A DNA stretch of 64,000 nucleotides from Sipunculus nudus (GCA_026874595.1 CM049310.1:77493056-77557055), one strand, 5' to 3'. Shown: positions 38,601 to 53,600, counted from the stretch's first letter. Notes: generated by a model from the letters alone, not told the origin. A program made the numbers and translations.

Positions 38601-41600
38601 CAGCCGACATGTTACCAGGGCCCACGTAACAAGGCCACGTGAGTGAAAGTCAATCATTTTTATATTTTTCCAACAAGTCTGCGTTCACGCCAGTTTGGAT
38701 CTTGGTCACATGTTAGAACAACACTTGACGTTTTTCTCTTTCATTTAAGTACAAATATGATGGATGACAATAGACATTTCACCCCCAAAACTTGCCCCAA
38801 TTACGGGTATGTAAAATGGGCTTTAGCGCGCCCTGGCGGGCTCCTTTGAACTCCAGGCCCGTAACAAACCGCCGCCCTGGCGGGCGTTATTGGAGTTTAA
38901 AGCCTTAATTCCATACACATACAGCATATGAAAGTTATTTCAACAGTGCTTATAGTAAAAATTTCATAAGTAATATATATTTAATGATAATGGAGAGATG
39001 ATGGATAGACAGAGCTGATCACTTTATGTTCCATTCTCCTGAGGAAAGAATATGTTTCAATCAGATCTTAATTTTTTCTAATTCAATAATTTTTTTAATT
39101 AAATAAATTTTACACATTTGCAATAAATGTACAAATGGTGGCAGGTGGCGCCACCAATTTTGTGCATGTTTAGAGCTATGTGAGATCTATACACTTGCAA
39201 AATTTCAGGGGGATATGTCCAACCAGTCCGAGATATAAGCCTGAATGTCTGCAGCGTTAACATAAATGTAGGTGGCGCCACCTGTAAGAAAAATCAAGAA
39301 AGCTATCCAAGATGTTTAAACACGCAACATTTTAGGCAGATAAGTCAAACCACTACTGAGATATGAGTGATTTTAGCCCACGGCAGACAAACAGACAGAT
39401 GCTGTGAAAAAATGGTTGCAGTTTTGTGTATGATAAAGAGATATATGTGAGATCTATACACATGCAAAATTTTGGCCCAATCGGTCAAAGGGTTCCCGAG
39501 ATATGAGCTTGGATGTCTGCAGAGTAAATGTGAATGTAGGTGGTGCCACCTGTCATAAAATCAAGAAAGCTGTCCAAGAGGTATAAAACTGCAAAATTTT
39601 AGGCAGTTATGTCAAACCACTGCCGAGATATGACTAATTTTATCCCACGGCAGTCACCGGTTGGATGGATGCTGTGCAAAAATAGTTGCAGGTGGTGCCA
39701 CCAGTCTTGAGTATGATAAAGAGCTATGTGAGATCTATACACATGCAAAATTTTGGCCCGATCGATCAAAGGTTCCCGAGATATGAGCTTGGATTTGCTG
39801 CGTAAACTAGAATGTAGGTGGTGCCACCTGTCATAAAATCAAGAAAGCTGTCCAGGATGTATAAAACTGCAAAATTTGAGGCAGATATGTCAAACCACTG
39901 CCCAGATATATAATATTATCCCACAGCAGACTAACAGATGGACTCTGTGCAAAAATGGTTGCAGGTGGCGCCAATAGTTTTGCATATCATAAAGAGCTAT
40001 GTGAGATCTATACATCAAGATCTATATAATCAAAAAAGTTATCCAGGATGTATATGTCGAGGGAAGAATGAGAATCTGGGGAGATCCAGAATCCTCCTGG
40101 GAAAAATTAGAATTCTGATTTTTCCCTGGAAAAATGAGATTCCAGAGATGGTATGAAGGGATTCTCATTTTTCCCGGGAAGAATGCCAATTCTTCCTTGG
40201 ACAAATGAGAATTCCAGTCTCTCCCGGGAAAATTTAGAATTTTCATTTTTCCTGGGAGAGATTGGAATTCAGTTTTGAAATTCAAACCTGGGAAAAATGA
40301 GAATTCTCATGCCTGGAACTAACATGAAAATATCTGGTTCATTAATTCATTCATAATTGTGCCATGTTAAACTTTTTCATGCAACCTTTTCATCAGTGTT
40401 AGAGATTAGAATGTACAATAAGTATTTTACCCCAGTTACACTCTATTGTTTAGCATATAAAATAACAGGTATATCTTTTTCATGGTTGAATTTAACATGT
40501 ATAGATGTCAGAAGCTCACTAACAGATGTGTAAGTCAATCTAACATAGATGTTTATCTTCACTGAATTGTAGATTAAAAATATTCACATCTAGAAATCTT
40601 TATAATTGAATCATGTGTGCTAAGAACTAATATGTAAATATCAGGTGTGCTTGTTTTCAACTTACATGTATGTGATGGGCTTAGTACTATCATGTGTGAA
40701 TAAAACTGATTTTAACAGAAATTTTTTTTACTTTTTTTACTTTTTTACTTTTTATCATGACAAAAAATGTTGCTGTTCTTAGCTTTAGCAATGGTCAGTT
40801 AATAACATAAACTTAACTCATCTTAACTATTAAAAGGATATTATTTAACAATTTGGAGCTGGCTGGGAAATTCTGTATCATAAATCATGAAATGATTCTC
40901 ATTTTTCCCGGGAAGAATTAGAATTCTCATTATCCTCATAAGATCCGGATTCCTCCCGGGAAAAATGAGAATTCTGATTTTTCCCGGGAGGATTCCGGAT
41001 CTTCCAAGATTCTCATTCTTCCCTCGACATATATGCATGCCGAATTTCAGGTGAATTAGTAAGGGTCAGAGGTCAACGCAAATTGGTTAGGCACCAATTC
41101 ACGTGACCCGATAATTGGTGTAAGTTTCGGAAAAATTGTCCAGTAGTCTCAGAGGAGTTCTCCGGAAACAAACGCGGCAGCGGCGGCGGAACACGGTAAA
41201 AAAACATAGTATCCGCAAAACTTCGTTTTGGCGGATACAATTATTATTTTTATCCTTCAGTTGTCTTTAGTCAGTTAAAAATATGCCCAATGTGGCAGAT
41301 TGGGACTATTCAGGTGTGCGCAAACTAATCATAGTCTATTGAATCCACTCTACTTTTGATGATCTTTAAGGATTTACACAGTAGCTCGATTGTGATAGCA
41401 ATTTGCTTCAGACTCTTTATTTTATTCATACAGTCATTTAACTTGATATTTGCATTCTCATGTTACTTAACCTAGTAAGAAACAGCAATAATTACATCGT
41501 TTCACAGCACAAAAATGTTATCCGATGCAGCTGACTCTGGCACTTTACAAATCTTACCTGACAATTAAACCCACAGTTTATATGTAATGATTCTGTTGAT

Positions 41601-44600
41601 ATTCCTTAAATATAACATTGTATTAAAGCTGTTTAATTTATTTTTATGTTTAAATTGTTTATCTTGTTTATAAACCACATTTATACTGTGGGGTTTGGTT
41701 GTAGTTTTGCACCTGAAGAAATGATACTGATATTCCATAAGTATTAGGTGGTTGATATGCCACTGGAGTCTGGGTGCAACTTATATAATGGAATTTTCCT
41801 GAAACAAAACTTGCATGGCTATTCCCCAAGGGGTATCCTTAAAGTCAGGGTGTGACTTGAAATAAGGATGTGACTTCTACAACAACTTTTACGGTAGCTC
41901 AACTGACAGTAGAGCTCGAAAGTGTAATTTCTGTCATAGAATTTTATAGGCACTTGATTATTCAAAATAATAATTCCTTATGTTTATCATTATTACATCG
42001 TTCCAAATGTCACCAGTTATTGTTTCAGTGAACCCAACTTACCTTGATATTCATCTTAGCATAGTTACAAGTCCAATTTAGTGTTGCATCTATGAATTGC
42101 ATATTCAGCACAATAGGTCGTTCACAGGTAGTGTTGCTTCTGCCATAAATGTTACACGTTTGAAATTTTCTTACAAATGCTGCCTTCAGACTGCATATAG
42201 CGCCAAACCAGTCTGAAAAAAAATACTTAATATTCACATCCATTCAGTAATGTACCAAATCAAAACTGACAGACTAAAAATTACTGGAGCTTTATGGTAC
42301 TTGAGCTTTAGTGAACCCCATCCCTAACTGGCCACTGGGACAGCAAGTCAACAGACCCAGAAAATTCTAACAAACAATCCTGACAGGTCCTGATAATACC
42401 TCCTAGGACTCCTTAGATGATAACAGAGTGACCTATATTCTCCAAGCTAAACAATCAAATAGACTATTTTGTGGTAAGACTCTTCCTAGAGAATTTTCTC
42501 ATCTTTGGAAAATATTTTGGCACACAGAATGTACTTCATTATAGTTGGCACCAATTCATACAATTTTTATATAAGTTGCCAAACAGACTAGTTGCCCATG
42601 GGCCATGACGCTCAGCTGAATTCAAGGAACGTTGAACAATGAGCAAAATGACTGCAAGTGTGCAAAAAAATCATGAATTTTGTGAAGAGTCCTTAGAAAT
42701 GGGTTACAGTGGGGTTTTGGACAGATGACCACTTATTTGAAGGTCTCATAAATAGAATAAAAAGGCGTCAAAATTTGAAAAAAATACAGTTAGTGCCAAC
42801 AGTGTGCAGGAACTGATGAAATACACCATGATCAATATATGTCCAAAGAATCATGGCTATCAAGGAATTAGTTATTCAGATACTGGAGCTTTTGTATCAA
42901 ATTTCAATCATTCTTGTGGAGACTTACAAGCCCAGGGAATATGGATAACAAAGACCTTACTTAAGGTTTCCAAGGAGATTTCTTATTAGTATCCCTGGAT
43001 GTCCAGTTAGAAGATTCAAGGTTCAGCTGTTTCGGTTGGTGCAGCGTTAACAGATGACAGCTTCTTTGAAGGAAACAAAAATAGAGAAAAAAATTTGTAA
43101 AAATTAGAAAAAAATACAAGTGGCCAAACCAGTTTGCAGGAACTGATGAAACACTCCATGATCAATATGCGTGCAGAGTTTCATGGCCATCAGTGCATTA
43201 GTTATTCAGATACTGGAGGTTTTGTATCACATTTTAACTAGAAAACAGATAGTCGACAAGCGACAACCTGTATCCACTAAGTTAGAGTGGTAAGGGTGAA
43301 GTGAGGGATGGATTGAGTGGTATGTCACACCACTCCTGAATGTAGTCCACTAATACTCTGAGAAAAGGGCATTAAATTAATAAAAAAAAACACCTGGCAC
43401 CATGTGTCTAGTTTATGAGAAAACTCTCCATGACGGATTGACATGCCAAATTTCAGACCAGTGCCTTAAACCACTCCTAAGATATGAGCAATTTTCACCC
43501 AAAGCAAATGTGTGGATGGACGGCACGGAAAGGGATTGCAAATTGTGCCTTTAGTCTTGAGTACAAGATGGAGGAGTCCAAGATAAATAGAAATGTACAA
43601 TTTCAGGCCAATATGACACAACACTCCTAAGAAAAGAGCATTAATTTATTCTCCAGAAATTGGAAGGAAGGTGGCGCCACCTGTCTGGTTCATGAGAAAA
43701 CTTTCCAAGATGATGGACATGCCTGATTACATACCAATACCTTGAATCACTCAGAAGATATGAGCAATTTTCACCCTAAGCACACATATGGTTGGACGCC
43801 ACAGGAAAAGTATTGCAGATGGCACCACCAGTCTTGAGTACAAGTAGGAGTAGTCCAAGATCTATAAGTATGCACAATTTCAGGCCAATACAGCAAAGCA
43901 CTCCTGAGAAAAGGGCATTAATTCATTCTACAAAACTGGGGAGGAAAGTGGCGCCACCTGTCTGGTTTAATAGAAAATTTTCCAAGATGGATGGTCATGC
44001 CAAATTTCAGACCAATACCTGGAACCACTCCTGAGATATGAGCAATTTTCACCAAAAGCACATATACAGATGAACACCACGTGAAAACGCCTGCAGATGG
44101 CACCACCTGTCTTGTGTATGAGATTGTGGTGTCAAGGATCTATAAACATGCACAATTTCAACACTGAAGAACCACTAAGACAAACAGATGGCAAATGCAC
44201 AAATAGACAATACACAAAAAGTATTGTAGGTGGCGTCACCAGCAGCAATTACGAGACGGAGAGACCCAAGATCTATGGACATGCAAATTTTCAGCTGAAT
44301 ACCTTGAACTACTCCTGAGATACGGGCTGTTATCTAAAAGACACCCAGATTCGTACTGCACAGAAAGGATTGCAGATGGTGCCAGGAAAATAATGAACAA
44401 ATGTTCACATGAAATCCTAATTTTTTTTATTACATCAAATTTTTATTTGATAAAAAAATCATGGCCATCAGAGGATTAGTTATTCAGATACTTGAGCTTT
44501 TGTATCAAATTTTTTATTATTCTGGGGGGTACTTCCAAGCCCCATAGTTCAGGAGGATCTAGGTCGCAGTGACCTCATTTCAGGTTTCCAAGGAGATTTT

Positions 44601-47600
44601 TTATTGACATTTTTTTATGTTCACTTAGAAGTTTCTAGGACCAACAGTTATGATTTGTGCCCTGCTAACGTAAACCAGACAGCTGGATGCCTGGACAGAT
44701 GACAGACAAAGCGCCATTCCTATACCTTAGTAGACTTACAGTCAGCTGAGCTAAAAGAAGAGTGTAAGACAAATACTTTTACCAGAGCATTTGAAACTGT
44801 AAAAAAAATTATTTGGCAGGTTTTAACAACCAAAATAGATAGCAGAGACATCATAATTGGCTCAGTGAAAGAGAATAAGACCTTAAGCAAACATTTGTAT
44901 AAGGTATTGTTCATAATTCAAAAATAAGCTCTGAAATACCAGCTGTCCTAAAATTGTTGGATGTGTACAAGGTTGAATTAACATCATATCTGATAAAATA
45001 AATAATCTAGATTTTTGCTTCCAAAAAAATGCATATGCCAATCTTGGTTCAGCTTGTCAACATCTTCAAACTGGAGTACTAAATATAAAAGTGTAGGTAT
45101 TTCAAGCGATTTTTCTGTCATTAGTAAATCACAGTCGAATCTTAAAATTAAAACTTGTTTAATGTGTCAGTAGCTAAAACAGTGACTTGACACAAAATCC
45201 ATGTTTTAATACATGTTAGGTGTGTGAAAACATTTAGACTATGTGAGAAATCATGTATGCTGTTGAATTGTTTTAGAGAATTAACTGATTCCAAAACTTT
45301 GCTTTATTCAGACTTAATTTTGTCTAAGTGTGTACATGGTGGTATCTTTCTGAAACTTTTAGAGAATGAAGGGTGACATACAGCTTTTTGAATGAACACT
45401 GACTGCAGTATGGTCCAACATTCAAATATATATTATGACATGTAATAATAGAGGTGTATTTGTTTTTGTTAATCAGCATGGAACACACTGGGAATTCCCT
45501 GTCCAGTTCACATGTTTGTTTCCTTTAATAGCACTGGCAAAGCAATTTTTCCTTCCTGGACAACTGCATAACAGGCTAAATCTTACTATATATACAAGCA
45601 TGTTATGTATTTACATATACTTTTACCTCAAGCATTGACCAAGATCATAATCAGGAGATATGTAAAATGTGAAATATATATAATTATATATAAAAAAATA
45701 TATAATCATATTGCCTAAGATTTTTATGCCTAAATCAAAATGTGGTTAATGGATCTCAGTTAATTATGCCAAGGCTAGCTATTCTGAAAACTTTACATGT
45801 GTGTACTGTCTAGTCATATTCTGTCTCAAGAAGATTCTTTGTTTTGGACAAAGATGACATATTTATTGTCTGAAAAGCAGCTACCAACAATTTCTAGGTA
45901 CTACACAAGCACACCATCATGAAGTTAAGCTAAGAAGCACTGGATTCAACAAAAAAGGCCTACAGGCTTAATGCGAACCTGTGCAAAGTTTGGGAGTATG
46001 AATGGAGATTTTTTTTAAAATTTAATATTGATCCTCTCAAGTTCTGCATATCTACCTTAGTCATTATGATTTCAGCAAAATGGACATTTCGGACCTGCAA
46101 ATTTCAGACTAGAACATTTTAAAACTAGAATATGTGTATCTGCAGAAATCAGAGTGGGACGGGTGAAGTGAGGCATGTATTAAGTAGCAAGGGGAATAGA
46201 GTGAGGTGTATTGCATATTAGCATTGATGTCTGCAGCATAAACGTGAATGTAGGTGTTGCCACCTGTCATAAAATCAAGAAAGATGTCGAGGATGTATAA
46301 ACCTGCAAAATTTCAGGTGGATAAGTCAAACCACTGCTGAGATATGAGTGATTTTATCCCAAGGCAGATGAACAGATGGACCCTGTGCATAAGTGGTTGC
46401 AGGTGGTGCCACCGGTTTTGCCTATGATGAAGAGCTATGTGAGATCTATACACAAGCAAAATTTTGGCCCAATCGGTCAAATGGTTCCTGATATATGAGC
46501 TTGGATGTCTGCACAGTAAACATGAATATAGGTGGTGTCACCTGTCATAAAATCAAGAAAGCTGTCCAGGATGTATAAACCTGCAAAATTTCAGGTGGAT
46601 AAGTCAAACCACTTCTGAGGTATGAGTGATTTTATCCCAAGGCAGATGAACAGATGGATGCTGTGCATTAGTGGTTGCAGGTGGCGCCACCAGTTTTGCC
46701 TATGATGAAGAGCTATGTGAGATCTATACACATGCAAAATTTTGGCCCAATTGGTCAAACGGTTCCTGAGATATGAGCTTGGATGTCTGCAGAGTAAACA
46801 TGAATTTAGGTGGTGCCACCTGTAATAAAATTGAGAAAGATGTCCAGGATGTATAAACCTGCAAAATTTCAGGTGGATAAGTCAAACCACTGCTGAGATA
46901 TGAGTGATTTTATCCCAAGGCAGATGAACAGATGGACACTGTGCATAAACAGTTGCAGGTGGGGCCACAAGTTTTGCCTATGGTGAAGAGCTATGTGAGA
47001 TCTATACACATGCAAAATTTTGGCCCAATTGGTCAAACAGTTCCCGAGATATGAGCTTGGATGTCTGCAGAGTAAACCTGAATGTTGGTGGTGCCACCTG
47101 TCATAAAATCGAGAAAGATGTCCAGGATGTATAAACCTGCAAAATTTCAGGTGGATAAGTCAAACCACTGCTGAGATATGAGTGATTTTATCCCAAGGCA
47201 GATGAACAGATGGATGCTGTGCATAAGTGGTTGCAGGTGGCACCACCAGTTTTGCCTATGATGAAGAGCTATGTGAGATCTATACACATGCAAAATTTTG
47301 GCCCAAGTGGTCAAACAGTTCCTGAGATAGAGCTTGGATGTCTGCAGAGTAAACGTGAATGTAGGTGGTGCCACCTGTAATAAAATCGAGAAAGATGTCC
47401 AGGATGTATAAACCTGCAAAATTTCAGGATGATAAGTCGAACCACTGCTGAGATATGAGTGATTTTATCCCAAGGCAGATGAACAGATGGACACTGTGCA
47501 TAAACAGTTGCAGGTGGCGCCAATAGTTTTGCCTATGAAGAAGGGCTATGTGAGATCTATACACATGCAAAATTTTGGCTCAATCGGTCAAATGGTTCCC

Positions 47601-50600
47601 GAGGTATGAGCTTGGATGTCTGCAGAGTAAACGTAAATGTAGGTGGTGCCACCTGACATAAAATCCAGAAAGCTGTCCATGATGTATAAACCTGGAAAAT
47701 TTCAGTTGGGAAAAGTCAAACCACTGCTCAGATATGAGTGATTTTATCCCAAGGCAGATGAAAAGATGGACGCTGTGCAAAAATGGTTGCAGGTGGTGCC
47801 ACTATTTTTAGTGTATGTAATAAAGCTATCAAAGGGCTACATTTGTGCAAAATTTTTAGCCTGATCGGTCAAACAGATCCTGAGATATGTGGGTTTATGT
47901 GTGGAAACAGAAGCACAAATGGACACTGGGCAGTGAAGAAACGTCAGAGGTCAACCAAAAATGAGGGCGCAGCAGTTCACATGTGACCTGATGATAAACC
48001 CGATTTGCTTAAAATGCACAAAAAAAAATTTTCAAACAGTTGAGAGATATAGTTCCAATAATCTGGGAATTCTGCATCTAGACATTGTGTCTGGATGTCT
48101 AGAGGCTGTGTCTAGACGTCTAGACACATTGTCTTGACACCCACCAGAGCCTAGTCAGTTGCCATGGTGATGTCTGGACCCCACCTGTTTGTACTGAGTG
48201 ACCTCTTGACTTGGCTGCTGAAACTCAGCATGTTGTCTAATCTGTTTTCAAACACAGAAAGCCTTTTTCAATTGGCTACAATGCTTTTTTAAAGCTGTAT
48301 TTACCCAATCTATTCTTATAAAACTGGCACAATACTACCATAGAATAATTCTTGTTAAGTTTAAACCAATCAGCTTAACAGTTTCATCATAAATCAGTAT
48401 ATAAGCTAGAAGAGTTTAAAATTACATTTTCGCTTGTAAAAAACACCAATACCTCAATTTCAGATATGACATATGTGACAAACATTGGTATAAAATTTGG
48501 TGATTGTAGCTCTAGCCGTTTCTGAGATTTTAATTTTAGTATGCTTTTTTGGACAGATGACTAAGTTCAACCTCCTGTAACTTGGCCAAAAATCTCCGAA
48601 CTGGAATCATTTGAACAAACTTGAGAAAGATTGTTCCAGGGATCATTTCTGTGAAATATTGGACAATTTGGCTGGACAATTTCGGAGAGATAGATTTTTA
48701 AAGCTTTTTTAGCTTTTTCCCTATAAAATCTAAGAAAATGCAGTTAGAAAAAAAAAACAAGTGACCCAGGGGTCATGACGCTCAGCTGACCAGGAAGACA
48801 TTGACAAAAGTAATTTTATCATCTGAATGTCAAATTTGAATGAAATACTTTTTCCAAACTTGACCTTTTGTATAAAATCATCCAATATTCATTGGGGTAC
48901 TATGGAGCTCTGTAGCATGAAGGATATGGGTAACAGACACCTATTTTCAAGGTTTACAAGATGACTTTTCAGGGGTCTCCCAGCATGTCAAAAAATAAAA
49001 TTCTAGGCCCAGTTATTATGATTTGTGCCCTGTTAACAGATGACCAAATGTTTATTCTGGGGGGTATTTCAAAGCCGCATAGGATGAAGGATATGGGTAA
49101 CAGAGACCTAATTTCAAGTTTTTAAGGAGACTTTTCATGGGCCTCTCAGCATGTCAAGAGAGAAGATTCTAGGTCCAGTTGTTACGATTTGTGCCATGTT
49201 AACAGATGACCGCATCTTATGAGGTCTCAAAAATAGAGAAAAAAATTCGTAAAAATAAAAAAAATACAGGTGGTGCCACCATACTGCAGAAACTGATGAC
49301 ACATTCCGTGATCAATATCCATGCAAAGAATCATGGTGATCACTGCAATAGTTGTTTAGATACTTGAGCTTTTGTATCAAATTTTCCATTATTCTGGGGG
49401 GTACTTCGGACCCCCATAGCTCAAAGGTTATGGCTAACAGAGACCTAATTTCAGGTTTCCAAAGAGACTTTTTATGGGCCTCCCTGCATGTCAAGAGAGA
49501 AGATTCTAGGTGTAGTCGTTACGATTTGTGCCCTGTTAACAGATGGCCGCATCTTAAGAGGTCTAAAAAATAGAGAAAAATATTGGTAAAAATCGAAAAA
49601 TAGAGGTGGCCCCACCAGTCTGCAGAAACTGATGAAACACTCCATGATCAATATCCATGCAAAAATCATGATGATCAATGCATTGTTGTTCAGATACTTG
49701 AGCTTTTGTATCAAATTTTCCATTATTCTGGGGGGTACTTCGGAACCCCATAGCTCGAAGAATATAGGTCACCATGACCTAATTTCAGGTTTACAAGGAG
49801 AATTTCCATAGACCTCCCAGGATGTCAAGTAAGAAGATTCCAGTTCTAGCGGTTACGATTTGTGCCCTGTTAACGGACAGGCGCCCTGACGGCCGGACGG
49901 CCAACGGACAAAAGGTGATCCCTATAGCTCAGATGACTTACAGTCAGCTGAGCTAAAAACAATAATGGTCAATATCCATGCAAAGAATCATGACGATCTG
50001 CGTATTAGTTGTTCAGATACTTCAGCTTTTGTATCAAATTGTCCATAATTCTGAGGGATACTTCAGAGTCCTATAGCTTGAAGGATATGGGTAACAGAGA
50101 CCTAATTTCAAGTTTCCACAGGCACTCTTCATGGGCCTCCTTGCATGACAAGAATGAAGTTTCTAGGTCCAGTTGTTGCAATTTGTACCCTCTTGATAGA
50201 TAACCACATCTTCAAAGGTCTCGAAAAAAGAGAAAAAAAAATCGTAAAAATTTGAAAAAAATAGTGGTGGCGCACCCTCTCTGCAGAAACTGATGGAACA
50301 GCTCATGATCAATATGTATGCCAAAAATCATGACCATCAGTGTTGTAGTTATTGAGATACTGCACTTTTTGTATCAAATTTTCCATTATTCTGGGAAGGT
50401 ATTTTGGAGCCATACAGCCTAAAGAATATGGGTAAAAGAGACCTAATTTCAGGTTTCCATGGAGAATTTTCATGGGTCTCCCTGTGTGTCAAGAATGAAG
50501 ATTCTAGGTCCAGTTTTTATTATTTGTGCCCTGTTAACAGATGTTCATATCTTTAAAGGTCTCAAAAATAGATAAAACATTCGTAAAAAAAAACCCGAAC

Positions 50601-53600
50601 AAATACAGGTTGTGCCACCAGTCTGCAGGAACTGATGGAACACCTCTTGATCAATAGTTATGCCACAAATCATGACCATCAGTGATGTAGTTATTGAGAT
50701 ATTGAAGTTTTTGTATGAAATTTTTTACTACTCTGGGGGGTACTTTTTGGCCCCATAGCTCGAAGGATATGGGTAACAGAGACCTAATTTCTGGTTTCCC
50801 TGGAGACTTTTCATAGGTCTCTCAGTGTATTGAGAATGAAGATTCTAGGTCCAGTCGTTACGATTTGTGCCATGCTAACAGATGACAGCATCCTTAAAGG
50901 TCTCAAAAACAGAGCAAGAAATCGTAAAAAAATCAAACAATATAGGTGGCGCCCCCAGTCTGCAGGAACTGATGGAACATCTCATAATCAATATGTATGC
51001 CAAAAATCATGACCATCAGTGATGTAGTTATTGAGATATTGAAGTTTTTGTATGAAATTTTTTACTACTCTGGGGGGGTACTTTGGGGCCCCATAGCTCG
51101 AAGGATATGGGTAACAGAGACCTAATTTCTGGTTTCCATGGAGACTTTTCATAGGTATTCTAGTGTGTCGAGAATGAAGATTCTAGGTCCAGTCGTTACT
51201 ATTTGTGCCATGCTAACAGATGACAGCATCCTTAAAGGTCTCAAAAACAGAGGAAAAAATCATAATAAATTGAATGATACAGGTGGCGCCACCAGTCTGC
51301 AGGAACAGATGACACATCTCATGATCTATAGTTATGCCAAAAATCATGACCATCAGTCAAGTAGTTAATGAGATATTGAAGTTTTTGTATGAAATTTTTT
51401 ACTTTTCTGGGGGGTAGTTTGGGGCCCCATAGCTGGAAGGATATGGGTAACAGAGACCTAATTTCTGGTTTCCATGGAGACTTTTCATAGGTCTCTCAGT
51501 GTGTCGAGAATGAAGATTCTAAGTCCAGTCATTACGATTTGTGCCTTGTTAACAGATGTTCACATTTTTAAAGGTCTCAAAAATAGAGAAAAAAATTCAT
51601 AAAATATCGAAAAATACAGGTGGCGCCACCAGTCTTCAGGAACTGATGGAACCTCTCATGATCAATATGTATGCCAAAAAGCATGACCATCAGTCAAGTA
51701 GTTAATGAGATATTGAAGTTTTTGTATGAAATTTTGGACTTTTCTGGGGGGTACTTTGGGGCCCCATAGCTCGAAGGATATGGGTAACAGAGACCTAATT
51801 TCTGGTTTCCAAGGAGATTTTTCATGGACCTCCCAGGATGTCAAGTAAGAAGATTCCAGTTCTAGCAGTTACGATTTGTGCCCTGTTAACGGACAGACGG
51901 TCGGACGGCCGGACGGACGACGGACAAAAGGTGATCCCTTTAGCTCAGATGACTTTCAGTCTGCTGAGCTAAATAACAAAATCAGAGAGAGTTTTTTAGA
52001 TGACTGATCATTTGCAAAAAATTTGGTGATGCTAGCTTCTGCGGTTTTTGAGATAGTACGGTTAACGTACAGACGACACACGACGCTTGACAGACGCCGC
52101 ACGACGCCGCACCATAGCATAAGCTCACAGGTTCGCTAAAAATCATGGTGATCAATGTAGTAGTTATTAAGATACTTGAGCTTTTGTATCAAATTTTTAG
52201 CTCAGCTGACTGTAAGTCATCTGAGCTATAGCGATCACTCTTTGTCTGTCTTCCATCTGGCCATCCGGCCGTCTGTCGGTTAACAAGGCACAAATCATAA
52301 CCACTGGACCTGGAATACTCTAACTTGACATCCAGGGAGGTCCATGAAAATTCTCTGTGGAAACCTTAAAATTAGGTCTCTGTTACCCTTATTCTTCAAG
52401 CTATGGGGCTCCGAAGTACCCCCAGCGCCACCTTACGGCAGTTAGTTAAACTAATATTCATTGTTACCACGTGTGTTTACGGTCATCTCCGTTCTGTGTC
52501 CGCCTTACATCCATATAAAGGCATGATCCGATATAAGGACGTTGTTGTTTGTTGTGGTGGCAGCAGGATCTAGCCCACGTCTTCATCGCAAAGAAGACCC
52601 TATACAACAACACTCACACCTTGTAGCCCACAAGTGCCCGGATCCATAGACATTCTGCCTGAACCAGTGACAAGCTGCCAAACGCAAGTATTATCGCCCA
52701 CTCTTGTAATTGTACATCTCCTGCTAAAGTAAAAGCATGGCAACTCCCAGAGCGCCGAAACAATGGCAGCTGGCCACTCATGAAACTGTGAATTCCTTTG
52801 AGAACTGGAAACAAAACCTTATTTATATATTGTCCTTAGACAGGAACTTTGCTCCCTTCTAAGGAGATGTGACTTGGCAAAGGAAAACCGCCTCCAACCC
52901 AAACAGAGGTTTTAGCGATGACGGGCCAAGCGTAGCTGCTGACAGCAGACTTACTGCAGCGCAGAAAACTGCCCATTTAGAACTTATGCTGGGTCAAATC
53001 GCTAATTACTGCACAGTGATTTCACGAAATTCCATAATAAAAGGATCAACTTCCCTCAAAGGCATTTGGTACCTGATAAGACAGCATTACGGTTTCCAGT
53101 CCACGGGCTCACACTTTCTGGATCTGGCCAATATCAAACTATCCCCTGATGAACGCCCTGAGGACATATATCAATGTATAATGGCATTCTTCGAAGACAA
53201 TCTGTTAACGACTGATTGTGGCATCACCCATCATGGAGCAAATGTGTCAGAGGACGAGGATATAACCCCAACACTCAAGAACACCGTCGTCGTGATATGG
53301 CTCCAGCTCATTCATGTCGGTTTGCCTCGCTTGGTCAAACAAAAATACGGGACTGAGCTCAGGAATAAGTCACTTGCTTCTATCAAACCGGAAATATCCC
53401 AGGCTTTACCTTCTCTACTAGAAGAGTTAAACACTATTGAGGACACGAGAGCCATGCGCACAGCTACACTAGCTGCCCATACACAGAGATTCGTTCCGAC
53501 CAACAGGTCGCGCCCAGTATTCAAAAGACGAAAATCGCAAATCGACCAAACACATCTCACAATCTAAGTGAATGTAAATTCTTGCCTGATAGTGACAGGC

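Larger units (their letters stand above)
22170..42042 (-). other. Intron 4, about 19.9 kb, repeat-filled
   Basis: Phase 0 intron between exon 4 and exon 5. It contains the MULE-like element, many type I/II/III elements, the ACCTGTACAGGT array, the 35.15-38.9 kb island and the foldback element. Whether it hides an additional exon could not be excluded, but joining exon 4 to 5 directly keeps frame and module order. Confidence 0.6.

Noticed and set aside
48756-51973. CRISPR-like array
   Set aside because: Units are 337 bp, diverged and without short repeat-spacer alternation; the genome is animal.
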